DNA of 64,000 nt, from positions 504,501-568,500 of the forward strand of contig JADJHP010000002.1 in NCBI GenBank assembly GCA_016707525.1, read 5' to 3'. The notes beneath the pieces were generated by a model. It was not told where the DNA came from. It made no database searches and was given only the letters and a program-made list of their open reading frames with translations. The position numbers were made by a program, and so were the translations under genes. The stretch is from Ignavibacteriota bacterium. Its GTDB lineage: Bacteria; Bacteroidota; Ignavibacteria; UBA10030; UBA6906. Positions 52,192 to 61,549 of the stretch are shown here, one piece after another; position 1 is the stretch's first letter; every line of letters starts with the position of its first letter.

Positions 52192-53112
52192 ATGTATGAA
52201 CTGCGGCGCATCCTGGTGCCCACGGATTTTTCCCGGCATGCGGATGAAGCCCTGGAGCACGCGCTGTACCTCGGAGGGCGCTTCACGCCCGAGATCATCC
52301 TTCTGCATGTGGATGAATTCCCGGTGTCGCCCCTCGGAGCCGGTGATGTGCGTGATGCCATCGTGGAGCAGTACCAGCAGCGGAAAACGGCGTATCTGAA
52401 CGAACAGTTCGACCGCATCCGCCGCGGATTCGAAGGGAAGCCGGCCCGGCTGGTGCCGCAGATCCTTGCCGGCCGTGCCTACAAGGTCATCATCGAAGAA
52501 AGTGAAGCGAAAGAGTACGACCTGATCGTGATGGCGACGCGGGGGCTGACCCACCTCTCGTCCTATCTGATCGGCAGTACGGTGGAGCGCGTCGTCCGGT
52601 TATCGCGGCAGCCGGTGCTGACGATCCAACAGGGCCTGGAGGTCGGGGCACGGGTCGAATCGATCCTCTGTCCGACCGACCTTTCGCCGGCAGGCAATGC
52701 GGCGTTGTCGTATGCGCTCTCCATGGCACGTCAGTACGGTGCGGTCCTGTATATCCAGTACATCTCGGAGCTGGAGAAGCCCGAGGCCAGGGAACAGGTG
52801 CTGGCCCGGATGCCGGACCTCAAGGAGTACCATCCGCAGGCGGACGAAGTGAAGGTCGAGGTCTTCGTCGACCGCGACGTTGAGCCGAGCAATTCCATCG
52901 TGCGGTTCGCGGATGATCGCGAGGTGGGCATCATCGTGATGTCGACGCACGGACGCAAGGGCCTCCGCCGTGTCTACATCGGCAACAATACGGCCGAGGT
53001 CGTGCGCAAGGCCCGCCAGCCTGTGCTGACCGTAAGTCATCCATTTCATAAACGGGTCTTTGCGCATCCGCTGACGGAAAAGCGTTTGCCCCCGAAAGGT
53101 ATCACGGGCTGA
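52192..53112 (+). CDS. Tandem universal stress protein (two Usp domains)
   Basis: 306 aa. Domain 1 (~1-147) begins LRRILVPTDFSRHADEALEH and has VMATRGLTHLSSYLIGSTVE, an ATP-loop of the G-x-x-G-x9-G-S-T kind. Domain 2 (~155-285) begins VESILCPTDLSPAGNAALSY and has VMSTHGRKGLRRVYIGNNTA, where the final loop is GNNT instead of GST/GSV. Tandem Usp proteins bind ATP or AMP and respond to starvation and redox stress; the exact role is unknown. It starts 3 nt after gatB. Confidence 0.92.
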   Translation: MYELRRILVPTDFSRHADEALEHALYLGGRFTPEIILLHVDEFPVSPLGAGDVRDAIVEQYQQRKTAYLNEQFDRIRRGFEGKPARLVPQILAGRAYKVIIEESEAKEYDLIVMATRGLTHLSSYLIGSTVERVVRLSRQPVLTIQQGLEVGARVESILCPTDLSPAGNAALSYALSMARQYGAVLYIQYISELEKPEAREQVLARMPDLKEYHPQADEVKVEVFVDRDVEPSNSIVRFADDREVGIIVMSTHGRKGLRRVYIGNNTAEVVRKARQPVLTVSHPFHKRVFAHPLTEKRLPPKGITG

Positions 53113-53174
53113 CGCCTGTCCCCGGCCCACCGGGGGAGCGCAGGATCCATTCACCTATACAGAAGGCAACGACA

Positions 53175-53936
53175 ATGCGTACGATGATCATAGCAGGTAA
53201 CTGGAAGATGTACAAGGATGTGGCGGAGACGCGCGACCTCATCACTGCCCTGAAGGCGGCCGTGCCGTCCGTACCGGCAGGGGTGGAGTCCATCATCTGT
53301 CCTCCGTTCACCTCGCTGGCCCTTGCGGGCGAACTGGTGAAGGGTTCCGCGTTTCAGCTGGGCGGACAGAATATGTCGCAGCACGATGAAGGCGCCTACA
53401 CGGGCGAGATCTCGGGCAAGATGCTGAAGGCGGTCGGCTGCGATGCCGTGATCCTCGGCCACTCGGAGCGCCGTCAGTACTACGGCGAGACCAACGAGCT
53501 GATCAACCTTAAGGCCAAGAAGGCTCTTGCCCTTGGACTCCGCCCGATCATCTGTGTCGGCGAGACCCTTGAGGAGCGCGAGAAGGATATCACGACCCAG
53601 GTCATCACGACCCAGATCAAGGGTGTCCTGTCCGGCCTGACCCCCGCGGATCTGGCCAAGGTCGTCATCGCCTATGAACCTGTTTGGGCGATCGGTACGG
53701 GCAAGACTGCCTCCCCGGCCCAGGCTCAGGAGGTCCACCAGCTCATCCGCAAGCAGATCGCCGGACTTTATGACTGGGCGCTCGCGGAGAAGCTCACGAT
53801 CCAGTACGGCGGCAGCGTAAAGCCTGACAATGCGGCAGAGATACTGGCGCAAAATGACGTAGATGGAGCGCTTGTTGGTGGGGCATGCCTCAAGGCGGAT
53901 TCATTCGCAGCGATCATCAAGGCCGCTCGCCCATAG
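53175..53936 (+). CDS. tpiA: Triosephosphate isomerase
   Basis: 253 aa. GNWKMYKD (Asn, Lys), GQNMSQHDEGAYTGEISGKM, the catalytic His in ILGHSERRQYYGE, the catalytic Glu in VVIAYEPVWAIGTGKTAS (loop 6) and YGGSVKPDNA with LVGGACLKAD (phosphate loops) are present. Normal length. ATG 53175 or 53184 are both possible. The stop TAG lies in the loop of a terminator hairpin. Confidence 0.98.
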   Translation: MRTMIIAGNWKMYKDVAETRDLITALKAAVPSVPAGVESIICPPFTSLALAGELVKGSAFQLGGQNMSQHDEGAYTGEISGKMLKAVGCDAVILGHSERRQYYGETNELINLKAKKALALGLRPIICVGETLEEREKDITTQVITTQIKGVLSGLTPADLAKVVIAYEPVWAIGTGKTASPAQAQEVHQLIRKQIAGLYDWALAEKLTIQYGGSVKPDNAAEILAQNDVDGALVGGACLKADSFAAIIKAARP

Positions 53937-53950
53937 GGGTGGGCGGTTTT
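53928..53950 (+). terminator. Terminator overlapping the tpiA stop codon
   Basis: CGCCCA (53928-53933) pairs with TGGGCG (53940-53945); the 6-nt loop contains the TAG stop. G and TTTT follow. The stem starts inside the last two tpiA codons, and the next promoter begins 3 nt after the T-run. Confidence 0.6.
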
Positions 53951-53952
53951 CC

Positions 53953-53983
53953 TTGCATTCAGGACGTTTTGATTGTATATTAT
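53953..53983 (+). promoter_or_regulatory. Putative promoter for the GH2-like/smc operon
   Basis: TTG (53953-53955), a 20-nt spacer and TATATTAT (53976-53983), immediately after the tpiA terminator and ~36 nt before GTG 54020. Confidence 0.55.
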
Positions 53984-54019
53984 TGCGAAGGACTCCAAAA
54001 CCTACCGAAAAAACACACT

Positions 54020-56647
54020 GTGGGCTTGATCCCGGTTCGCAAATCGGCGTTCATATTGAGCTGCCTCACCCTTCTCGGGCTCCTGACCATCCCGGTTTGC
54101 TTCGCTGGAATCCCTGAATTCCTGGAGAACGGTACACCAGGCTCTCCGGAATGGAGGGCGACGCAGTACTCTGCTTCTTCCACCCGAAAACTCATTTCGC
54201 TCAATGGTCTATGGACCTTTGCGCATGAGAACGGCTCAACGGGCAGCGTCAGCTTGCCCGTTGCCTTTGATGGGAGGGGAGCGATCGATTTTCAGCGCGG
54301 GTTCGAGATGCCAACGTTCGATCTCGACCGCTATCAGTGGCATCTTGTTGTCCTCGGTGCGAACCACGGCACGGATGTGTCGGTGAATAGCGAGTTCCTC
54401 GGGCATCATGCCGGTGGCTATACCAGTTTCACGATCCCCATTCCGCGTATCGATCTCCAGCCCGGGAGGGACAACATCCTCCGGCTGGTGGTCGACAATG
54501 ACCTCGACGGCCGCACAACGGTCCCTCCCCAGCAGATGGTGTGGGGCTGGCGCAATTATGGCGGTATCCACCGCGACGTCGCCCTGCTCGGCACTCCTCT
54601 CCTGTACATTCGCGATGTGACCCTTTCCTCGGCAGCGATAGGTGTCGGAGAATCTTTCCGCCTGACCATGGCGCCGGAGATCGAAGGGGCACTGGACAGT
54701 GTTGTGCGCATCGTGACCGCCGACAAAAAAGTGGTCCTCGGCATGCAGGTTGAAGTCGTAGAGTCGCTCTCCGGCGCCATCGCGGCCCAGAGCGGCGTCA
54801 CCCCGCTGACGTATGCGGATGGCCGTTGGACCGGCCCGAAGACCGACCTCGTTGTGGCGAACCCCCGCCTCTGGTCTCCCGATACCCCCGACCTGTATAC
54901 GGTGAAGTGCCGGCTCGTGATGGTGAGCGGCAAGACCGTTTCCGTGATCGATGAAGTGTTGCGTCCATTCGGGTTCAGGTCGCTCATCGTTGAGAAAGGC
55001 GATCTCCTCCTGAACGGGCGCCGGCTGGTCATCCGCGGCGTCGCATGGTATGAGGACCATCCCGCGTGGGGGAACGCCGTGCCGTTCGAAGAGCGTGAAC
55101 GCGACGTCATCGCAATGAAAATGTTGGGCGCCAATGTCATCCGGTTCATCGGGCATCCCCCGCATCCGGTGATGCTCGATCTGTGCGACCGGTATGGGTT
55201 GTTCGCGATGGTGGAGGTGCCGGTGATCGGTGTTCCCGCCGCGCTGCTGATGCAGGAGCAGTTCCAGGAGACCGCGACCGGTATGGTGCGCGAGATGATC
55301 ATCCGCGACCGCCATCATCCCTCCGTGCTTGCCTGGGGCCTGGGCGACGATATCGAATCCAACCGCACCGATGCACGCCCCTTCGTGAGCGCTCTCGCGT
55401 CGACTGCCCGCTCGCTCGACGATCGTCCGCTCTATCTGCCGGTGCGTGCGGGTGTCACGGATTCGATCAGCGATCTTGTGGATATCGCGGCCCTCAATCT
55501 GTACGACCACGATGCGAAGACCGTCAAGCTGGTCCTCGAGGACTGGCGCAAAGCCCATCCCGGCGTGCCGATGTTCGTGACGCGGCTGGGCATGGAAGTG
55601 GACCACGAGAACAAGCGGGGATACAACGATCCGCTCTCGCAGCAGGCACAGGCCCGGTTCTTCATTCAGAGGCTCGACCTTCTGCGCACGTTCGATCCGG
55701 ACGGCATCATCCTCCTCTCCTTCAACGACTGGCGGGGAGACCGGCCGGCATTGACCGTGCACACCGGCGATCCGTGGATGCACCGGATGGGCCTGGTGAG
55801 TGACCGGCGCGAGAAGCGCCTTGCGTACGACGCGGTGCGTGCGATCTTCCGCGGCGAGAAGCCTGCGGCTCTGCCCGCGGGCACCTATACCTCCCGTACG
55901 CCGATCATCTACGTGCTGGCGGGCTTTGTGATCCTGATCGCGGTGGCGTACCTGTACAACGTCAACCGCCGCTTCCGCGAGAGCGTCAACCGCTCGCTCA
56001 TGAATTCATTCAATTTCTTCGCCGACGTCCGGGATCAGCACGCCGTCTCCCTCATCCACACGACATTCCTTGCGCTCATCGTCTCCGTGTCCCTGGCCAT
56101 CGTGCTGTCGAGTGTCCTGTACCGCTTCCGCGACAGCCTCTTCCTGGATGATCTGCTGACGTATGTGCTCATCGCGGATGGCCTGAAGGCGTTCCTCATC
56201 CACCTCATCTGGGAGCCCCTGCGCTTCATCCTTGCGGCTTCAGGCTTCATTTTCTTACTGCTGGTGCTGCTGAGCGGAGCCGTCCATATGTTCAAGATCG
56301 TGGTGCGTTCCCGTGTGTTCGCGTACCAGGCCTATACGGTGACCGTATGGTCCATGACCCCGCTCCTTGCGTTCATCCCGGTGGGCATGATCCTCTTCAG
56401 GGTCATGGAAGGATCGACCTATGTGCTGCCGGCCCTGATCATCATCGCGGGGTTCATCATCTGGGTCATCTCCCGGCTCTTCAAGGGCATCTCCATCATC
56501 TACGATATCTATCCCCCGAAGATGTACGCCGCGGGCGTCCTTGCCCTGGTGGTGGTCTTCGGCATGCTCTATCTGTATTATGACCTGGTGCAGTCGGCAC
56601 CGATGCACCTCTCATTCCTCTACTCCATGGTGGGTAGCGGCAGGTAA
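54020..56647 (+). CDS. GH2-like pseudoenzyme fused to a polytopic membrane domain
   Basis: 875 aa from GTG 54020, which gives a signal peptide (SAFILSCLTLLGLLTIPVCFAG) and follows the predicted transcript start; ATG 53885 inside tpiA is rejected. The outer part (~30-620) has the glycoside hydrolase family 2 order: a sugar-binding domain (ISLNGLWTF, WGWRNYGGIHRDV), an Ig-like domain (LWSPDTPDLYTV, FGFRSL) and a barrel (LLNGRRLVIRGV, MLGANVIRF, RHHPSVLAWGLGDD). The acid/base Glu of WxLGNE is Asp444 and the nucleophile position of TE-Y/F-G is Arg522, so hydrolase activity is doubtful. About six membrane helices (~630-870) follow, the last five Yip1-like. It overlaps smc by one base (TAATG). Confidence 0.8.
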   Translation: MGLIPVRKSAFILSCLTLLGLLTIPVCFAGIPEFLENGTPGSPEWRATQYSASSTRKLISLNGLWTFAHENGSTGSVSLPVAFDGRGAIDFQRGFEMPTFDLDRYQWHLVVLGANHGTDVSVNSEFLGHHAGGYTSFTIPIPRIDLQPGRDNILRLVVDNDLDGRTTVPPQQMVWGWRNYGGIHRDVALLGTPLLYIRDVTLSSAAIGVGESFRLTMAPEIEGALDSVVRIVTADKKVVLGMQVEVVESLSGAIAAQSGVTPLTYADGRWTGPKTDLVVANPRLWSPDTPDLYTVKCRLVMVSGKTVSVIDEVLRPFGFRSLIVEKGDLLLNGRRLVIRGVAWYEDHPAWGNAVPFEERERDVIAMKMLGANVIRFIGHPPHPVMLDLCDRYGLFAMVEVPVIGVPAALLMQEQFQETATGMVREMIIRDRHHPSVLAWGLGDDIESNRTDARPFVSALASTARSLDDRPLYLPVRAGVTDSISDLVDIAALNLYDHDAKTVKLVLEDWRKAHPGVPMFVTRLGMEVDHENKRGYNDPLSQQAQARFFIQRLDLLRTFDPDGIILLSFNDWRGDRPALTVHTGDPWMHRMGLVSDRREKRLAYDAVRAIFRGEKPAALPAGTYTSRTPIIYVLAGFVILIAVAYLYNVNRRFRESVNRSLMNSFNFFADVRDQHAVSLIHTTFLALIVSVSLAIVLSSVLYRFRDSLFLDDLLTYVLIADGLKAFLIHLIWEPLRFILAASGFIFLLLVLLSGAVHMFKIVVRSRVFAYQAYTVTVWSMTPLLAFIPVGMILFRVMEGSTYVLPALIIIAGFIIWVISRLFKGISIIYDIYPPKMYAAGVLALVVVFGMLYLYYDLVQSAPMHLSFLYSMVGSGR

Positions 56648-59600
56648 TGTATCTCTCAAAACTCGAAATCCAGGGCTTCAAGTCCTTTGCGCAGCGCGTT
56701 GCGCTGAACTTCGACAGCGGCATCTCCGCTATCGTCGGTCCGAACGGCTGCGGGAAGACGAACATCGTCGATGCCATCCGCTGGGTGCTCGGGGAGCAGC
56801 GGTATAGCGCCCTGCGCAGCGAGAAGATGGAGGACGTCATCTTCAACGGCACCAAAGCCCGCAAGCCGTTGGGTATGGCCGAAGCGTCGCTGGTGATCGA
56901 GAATACCAAAGGCATCCTCCCTTCCGAGTATACGCAGGTGACGATCGGCCGGCGGGTGTACCGCTCGGGTGACAGCGAATATCTGCTCAACAAGGTGCCG
57001 TGCCGGCTCAAGGACATCCTCGACCTCTTCATGGACACCGGTATGGGTGCGGATGCCTATTCGGTGATCGAGCTGAAGATGATCGAGATCATCCTGAGCG
57101 ACCGCACCGAGGAACGCCGCCGCCTGTTCGAAGAGGCCGCGGGCGTGACGAAGTACAAGCACCGCAGGAAGGCCGCGTTCCGTAAACTGGAATCCGTCCA
57201 GGCCGATCTGCTCCGCGTCCAGGACCTGATCGCGGAGGTGCAGAAGGCCGTGAATACGCTCGAACGCCAGGCACGCCGCGCCGAGCAGTTCAATGAGGTC
57301 AAGACCCGCCTCCGGACGCTGGAAGTGGACCTCATCGAACGGGAATACGCTCAGATCATCGGACGCCTCGAGCCGCTGCAGGAGAAGCAACAGTCCCTGC
57401 GGGCCGAACGGAACATCACGGACGTGGACCTGGAGAATGTGGAGTCGACGCTCGAGGACCTCCGGTCGTCCCTGTTGAGTTCCGAAAAGGAACTCGCCGA
57501 GGCCCAGCGCGACGTCAGCCAGCACCGCGAGAAGGTCCACCGCGTCGAAGAGAAGAACCTCGTCGCTGAAGAACGGACGAAGGCGCTCCGCGGACTCCTC
57601 ACACGTCTCGAGCGTGAGGACGTGGATCTGCTGGCCGAGCAGGAGCGGCAGGAAGCCCTGCGTGTTGAGCTCAAAAAGAAGCTGGAGGAGCTGGGGCTGC
57701 AGGAACAGCAGTTCCTGGCCGACCAGGAGGCCCGCAAGCAGGAACTGGGCGACACCGATCAGCGCCTGAACTCCCGCAAGGCTGAAGCGAGATCCCTCGC
57801 CGAATCGATGCTCGCACTCGTGCGCCGCATCGCCGAACGGCAGTCCGAACAGGACCGCCGGCAGGGCCGCGTGGAGACCATCACGGCAAGCATCACCGAG
57901 GTGGAGGAAGAGAACCGGGAGTATGCCGGCGAACTGGAACGGCTTGCGGCGGAGATCGCCACGATGACCGAGGACGACCGCCAGCGGCGTCGCCGGTTCG
58001 CCGAAGCAGAAGTGAAGATGTACGATGCCGAGAAGCGCAAGCAGGAGCTGCGGGAACGGATCGAGGCGCTGCAGGGATCCGGCCTGGCGCTGCGCGCCGA
58101 CCTCGAGCGCACGTCGGCCCGCATCGAGTTCCTCCGGGGCCTCATGGATAGCCGCGAAGGTTCTGCCGAGGGCGTGCGCTTTCTCGCCGGGTCCGACCGC
58201 TGGGCGCCCTCACGCAAGCTGACCGTCGCGGATGCGCTGCATGCGGACGAACAATTCCGTATTGCCATCGAAGCCGCGCTCGGTGATGCTGCCGGGTTGC
58301 TGGTCGTGGACCGTTCCACCGATGCCGACCAGGGGGTCGTCCTCCTGCGCGAAGAGCAGAAGGGGAAGGCCACCTTCATCTGTCTGGACCGCCTCCCGCG
58401 CATCACACGCAATTACCGCCTGCCCTCCATCCCCGGTGTGCACGGCTGGGCATTGGACCTCGCGCGGTATGACGAAGAATATGCGCCCCTGTTCGCGTTC
58501 CTGCTGGACCGCGTCCTGGTGGTCGAGGACGGCGAAGCCGCCCGGCGTGTCGCTGCACTGTCCAGCGGTGTCCGTTGCGTGACCCTCCACGGCGAGATCG
58601 GGACCTCGGTCGGCATCGTCCGCGGTGGCAGCATGCGCCAGGATGAAGGCGGCAGCATTGGCAAGCAACACCAGATCGCCGATCTCCAGACCGTGAAGGA
58701 AGGGTTGCAGAGCCAGGTCGATGCGATCGAGAGGGAACGTGCCGACGTGCTCGCCGAGCACGATGGCATCGATATCAAGGCCATGGCCGACGACGTGAAG
58801 GCCATCGAGAAGGAGATGCATACCGTCGAGATGCGCATCGCGCAGCTGGCGTTCGAGCGGAAACGGGCCGAGGATTCGATCGCGTCCAACCAGGAACAGC
58901 ACGCGCGCCTCGCTGCCGAGATCGGGACCCTGCAGGCGGATATCGCCGCGGCCCTGCCGCAGCTTGAGGCGGTCCGGGCCGAGCGGACAGGCATTGAGAG
59001 CGACACCGAGGCGACGACGAAGGACCTGGCGCTCCTCGAAGAGGAGTGGGGCCGCCGGACGCGCGCCGTGCAGGATGTCGGGCTCGAGATCGTTCAGGTC
59101 CGCAACACCATTCAACAGACCGACGCCGCTCTGCAGCGGGCGGGCATGACCATCGCCAGCATCACCGAGTCGCTCGAGAAGCATGCGCGCGATGCCGAAG
59201 GTGCCCGGCTGTCGATGCAGGAAGTGGAGACCGGCGTGGCCGGGAACCGGCATGAGCTGGAGCGCCTCCAGGGCGACCTGATGGTGCTGGAGACCCGGCG
59301 CACGGATGCGGAGGAACTGACCGCACGGCAGCGCAACGAGATCCATGCCGCCGAGCTGCGGATCCGCGACCAGCGGCGCCAGCACGATGATGCGCTCCGT
59401 GTGCTGCATGACCTCGACCTGAAGATCGCCGACCTCCAGGCCCGCGTGCAGCATTTGAAGGACCGCGCATTCAATGAATTCGAGCTGCTTCTCGAACTGA
59501 AGACGTACCCGGAGGACGAGTTCGTGGATTTCGCCGCGTTGCGTGACGAGATCCAGGGGCTCAAGGACAAGTTCCGCACGCTCGGCAACATCAACTTCGC

Positions 59601-60216
59601 GGCGTTCGAGGAGTACCAGGCGGAGAAGCAGCGGCTGGAGTTCATGAGCAGCCAGCGGCAGGACCTCCTCGAGGCGGAAAAGACCCTGCTCGCCACGATC
59701 GAAGAGATCAATGCGACCGCCCAGCGGACGTTCACGGAGACCTTCGAGAAGATCCGCGAGAATTTCATCGAGACGTTCAAGAGCCTCTTCGATCCCGGCG
59801 ACGAATGCGATCTGAAGCTGGAAGAGAATGTGGATCCGCTCGAGGCACGCATCGAGATCACGGCGAAGCCGCGCGGCAAACGTCCGACCTCCATCGACCT
59901 GCTCTCCGGCGGAGAAAAGACCCTGACGGCGATCGCGCTGCTCTTTGCCATCTACCTCGTGAAGCCGAGCCCGTTCTGTATCCTGGATGAAGTGGATGCG
60001 CCGCTCGACGATGCGAACGTGGACCGGTTCACGCGCATCCTGCGGAAATTCTCGACCAACACCCAGTTCATCGTCGTGACGCACAATAAGCGGACGATGG
60101 AAGCGGCGAACGCGATGTACGGCGTGACGATGGAAGAGGAAGGTGTCTCGAAACTCGTGACCGTGCGGTTCAATCAGAATTCCCAGGTCCAGTCGGCGTC
60201 GGTGGCATCGGCATGA
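56647..60216 (+). CDS. smc: Chromosome segregation ATPase SMC
   Basis: 1189 aa. Walker A GPNGCGKTN (31-39), then a long coiled coil (~170-505), the hinge (~510-660, FLAGSDRW and GVRCVTLHGEIGTSVGIVRGG), the return coiled coil (to ~1000) and the C-terminal head with LLSGGEKTLTAIALLFAIYL (signature) and Walker B FCILDEVDAPLDDANVDRF. It forms the condensin that ParB loads at parS, linking it to parA-parB at 5333-7050. The start overlaps the stop of the GH2-like gene (TAATG). The stop overlaps the next gene as ATGA. Confidence 0.97.
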   Translation: MYLSKLEIQGFKSFAQRVALNFDSGISAIVGPNGCGKTNIVDAIRWVLGEQRYSALRSEKMEDVIFNGTKARKPLGMAEASLVIENTKGILPSEYTQVTIGRRVYRSGDSEYLLNKVPCRLKDILDLFMDTGMGADAYSVIELKMIEIILSDRTEERRRLFEEAAGVTKYKHRRKAAFRKLESVQADLLRVQDLIAEVQKAVNTLERQARRAEQFNEVKTRLRTLEVDLIEREYAQIIGRLEPLQEKQQSLRAERNITDVDLENVESTLEDLRSSLLSSEKELAEAQRDVSQHREKVHRVEEKNLVAEERTKALRGLLTRLEREDVDLLAEQERQEALRVELKKKLEELGLQEQQFLADQEARKQELGDTDQRLNSRKAEARSLAESMLALVRRIAERQSEQDRRQGRVETITASITEVEEENREYAGELERLAAEIATMTEDDRQRRRRFAEAEVKMYDAEKRKQELRERIEALQGSGLALRADLERTSARIEFLRGLMDSREGSAEGVRFLAGSDRWAPSRKLTVADALHADEQFRIAIEAALGDAAGLLVVDRSTDADQGVVLLREEQKGKATFICLDRLPRITRNYRLPSIPGVHGWALDLARYDEEYAPLFAFLLDRVLVVEDGEAARRVAALSSGVRCVTLHGEIGTSVGIVRGGSMRQDEGGSIGKQHQIADLQTVKEGLQSQVDAIERERADVLAEHDGIDIKAMADDVKAIEKEMHTVEMRIAQLAFERKRAEDSIASNQEQHARLAAEIGTLQADIAAALPQLEAVRAERTGIESDTEATTKDLALLEEEWGRRTRAVQDVGLEIVQVRNTIQQTDAALQRAGMTIASITESLEKHARDAEGARLSMQEVETGVAGNRHELERLQGDLMVLETRRTDAEELTARQRNEIHAAELRIRDQRRQHDDALRVLHDLDLKIADLQARVQHLKDRAFNEFELLLELKTYPEDEFVDFAALRDEIQGLKDKFRTLGNINFAAFEEYQAEKQRLEFMSSQRQDLLEAEKTLLATIEEINATAQRTFTETFEKIRENFIETFKSLFDPGDECDLKLEENVDPLEARIEITAKPRGKRPTSIDLLSGGEKTLTAIALLFAIYLVKPSPFCILDEVDAPLDDANVDRFTRILRKFSTNTQFIVVTHNKRTMEAANAMYGVTMEEEGVSKLVTVRFNQNSQVQSASVASA

Positions 60217-60947
60217 GCCGTACGCTCCGCCTGTTCCTCGATTTCGACGGAACGATCACGACGGCCGATGTCGGCAATCAGTTCTTTCTCAGATTCGGCG
60301 GCGATGTCTGCGCCGCCCTCAACCGGCAGTATCTCGCCGGAGAACTCTCCGCCCGGGGGTACTACGAGCGCGCGCTGGAGGTGGTGGGGAGCTGCGATGC
60401 CCCGGCGTTCGCGCACTTCCTTGACGAACAGCGTGTGGATCCCGGGTTACACGGCATCATCGGGCTCTGTGCGGCGCAGGGCATCGAACTGACCGTGCTG
60501 AGCGACGGGCTCGATGCGTACATCCGTCCCTTGCTCGCACGCGACGGTGCGGATGGGCTGCGCGTGTTCAGCAACGGCCTGCAATGGACCCCGGATCCGA
60601 CGGGGGGACGGCTGACGGGAACCCTGGCCTTTCCCCACGGCAACGCGGAGTGCGACCGCTGCGCCTGCTGTAAGAGGAACCTGATGCTGGGCAGTGCCGC
60701 GGAGGGCGATGTGCTGATCTACGTGGGTGACGGGTACTCCGATCGGTGCCCCGTCGAGTATGCCGATCTGGTGTTCGCGAAGAGTTCGCTGCAAACGTGG
60801 TGCCAGCAGAACAATATCAGCTATCTGCCCTACCGGACGCTGGACGATGTACGTGTGCGGTTGGAGGCAGAGCTGCACAACAGAACACTCCGTCCGCGGC
60901 CGCGGGCAGAGCGTAAACGGCGTGAAGCCTATATGATGGAAGCATGA
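60213..60947 (+). CDS. HAD-superfamily phosphatase, MtnX/SerB-like
   Basis: 244 aa. Motif I LFLDFDGTITTAD (Asp10, Asp12), motif II VLSDGLDAYI and motif III GDGYSDRCPVEYADLVFAK; between them lies the Cys-rich CDRCACCKRN seen in MtnX-like phosphatases. Substrates in this subfamily include phosphoserine and the methionine-salvage intermediate HK-MTPenyl-1-P; no other mtn gene is here, so the substrate is open. It overlaps smc and the following methyltransferase by 4 nt (ATGA) on both sides. Confidence 0.85.
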   Translation: MSRTLRLFLDFDGTITTADVGNQFFLRFGGDVCAALNRQYLAGELSARGYYERALEVVGSCDAPAFAHFLDEQRVDPGLHGIIGLCAAQGIELTVLSDGLDAYIRPLLARDGADGLRVFSNGLQWTPDPTGGRLTGTLAFPHGNAECDRCACCKRNLMLGSAAEGDVLIYVGDGYSDRCPVEYADLVFAKSSLQTWCQQNNISYLPYRTLDDVRVRLEAELHNRTLRPRPRAERKRREAYMMEA

Positions 60948-61546
60948 GCGAACCTTTTGACATACGCGCGTGGATCTTCAAGAACCGGAGCTATACACCG
61001 CTCCCGTTCCTGCTGGTCATGATCGTCTTTGCAGAGCCAACACTGACCAGCCTTCTTCTCGGGTTCGCCATCGTGCTCCTCGGCGAATCCATCCGGTTCT
61101 GGGGAGTGTCGATCGCCGGCGCCGAAACGCGGACGACGGGATCGGTCGGCGGTACGTATCTCATCACCACGGGGCCGTTCGGACATGTGCGCAATCCGCT
61201 CTACGTCGGGAACATGCTGATGTACGCCGGCGTCGGGGTCATGTCCATGGCGCTCTTCCCGTGGCTGCTGATCATTGCATGTCTCTGGTTCCTCGTGCAG
61301 TACTCGCTCATCATCTCCCGGGAAGAAGAGTACCTGCGCGGGCACTTCGGTGCAGCGTACGGGGAATACCTCAAGAATGTACCGCGGCTCGTGCCGCGGT
61401 TGTCACCGTACAGGAGCGCGGCCCCGCCGCCGAAGCACCTGAACTTCGCTGAAGGCCTGGCGTCCGAACGGCGTACGCTGCAGGCGATGTCGCTGGTGAC
61501 CCTGATCATCGTCGCCAGATTCGTGTACAACATCTGGGTCCGCTGA
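60944..61546 (+). CDS. Isoprenylcysteine carboxyl methyltransferase-like membrane protein
   Basis: 200 aa with about four to five membrane helices. The ICMT/PEMT-family core is present: GPFGHVRNPLYVGNMLMYAG (SAM/lipid site with HxxNPxY), then SREEEYLRGHFGAAYGEYLK. Bacterial members methylate lipids or small hydrophobic molecules; the substrate here is unknown. It overlaps the HAD gene by ATGA and precedes lpxB by 3 nt, so an envelope-lipid role is plausible but inferred. Confidence 0.87.
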   Translation: MSEPFDIRAWIFKNRSYTPLPFLLVMIVFAEPTLTSLLLGFAIVLLGESIRFWGVSIAGAETRTTGSVGGTYLITTGPFGHVRNPLYVGNMLMYAGVGVMSMALFPWLLIIACLWFLVQYSLIISREEEYLRGHFGAAYGEYLKNVPRLVPRLSPYRSAAPPPKHLNFAEGLASERRTLQAMSLVTLIIVARFVYNIWVR

Positions 61547-61549
61547 TCG

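Noticed and set aside
53885..54019. Upstream ATG in tpiA as start of the GH2-like protein
   Set aside because: It precedes the terminator and the predicted promoter; GTG 54020 directly precedes the signal peptide.
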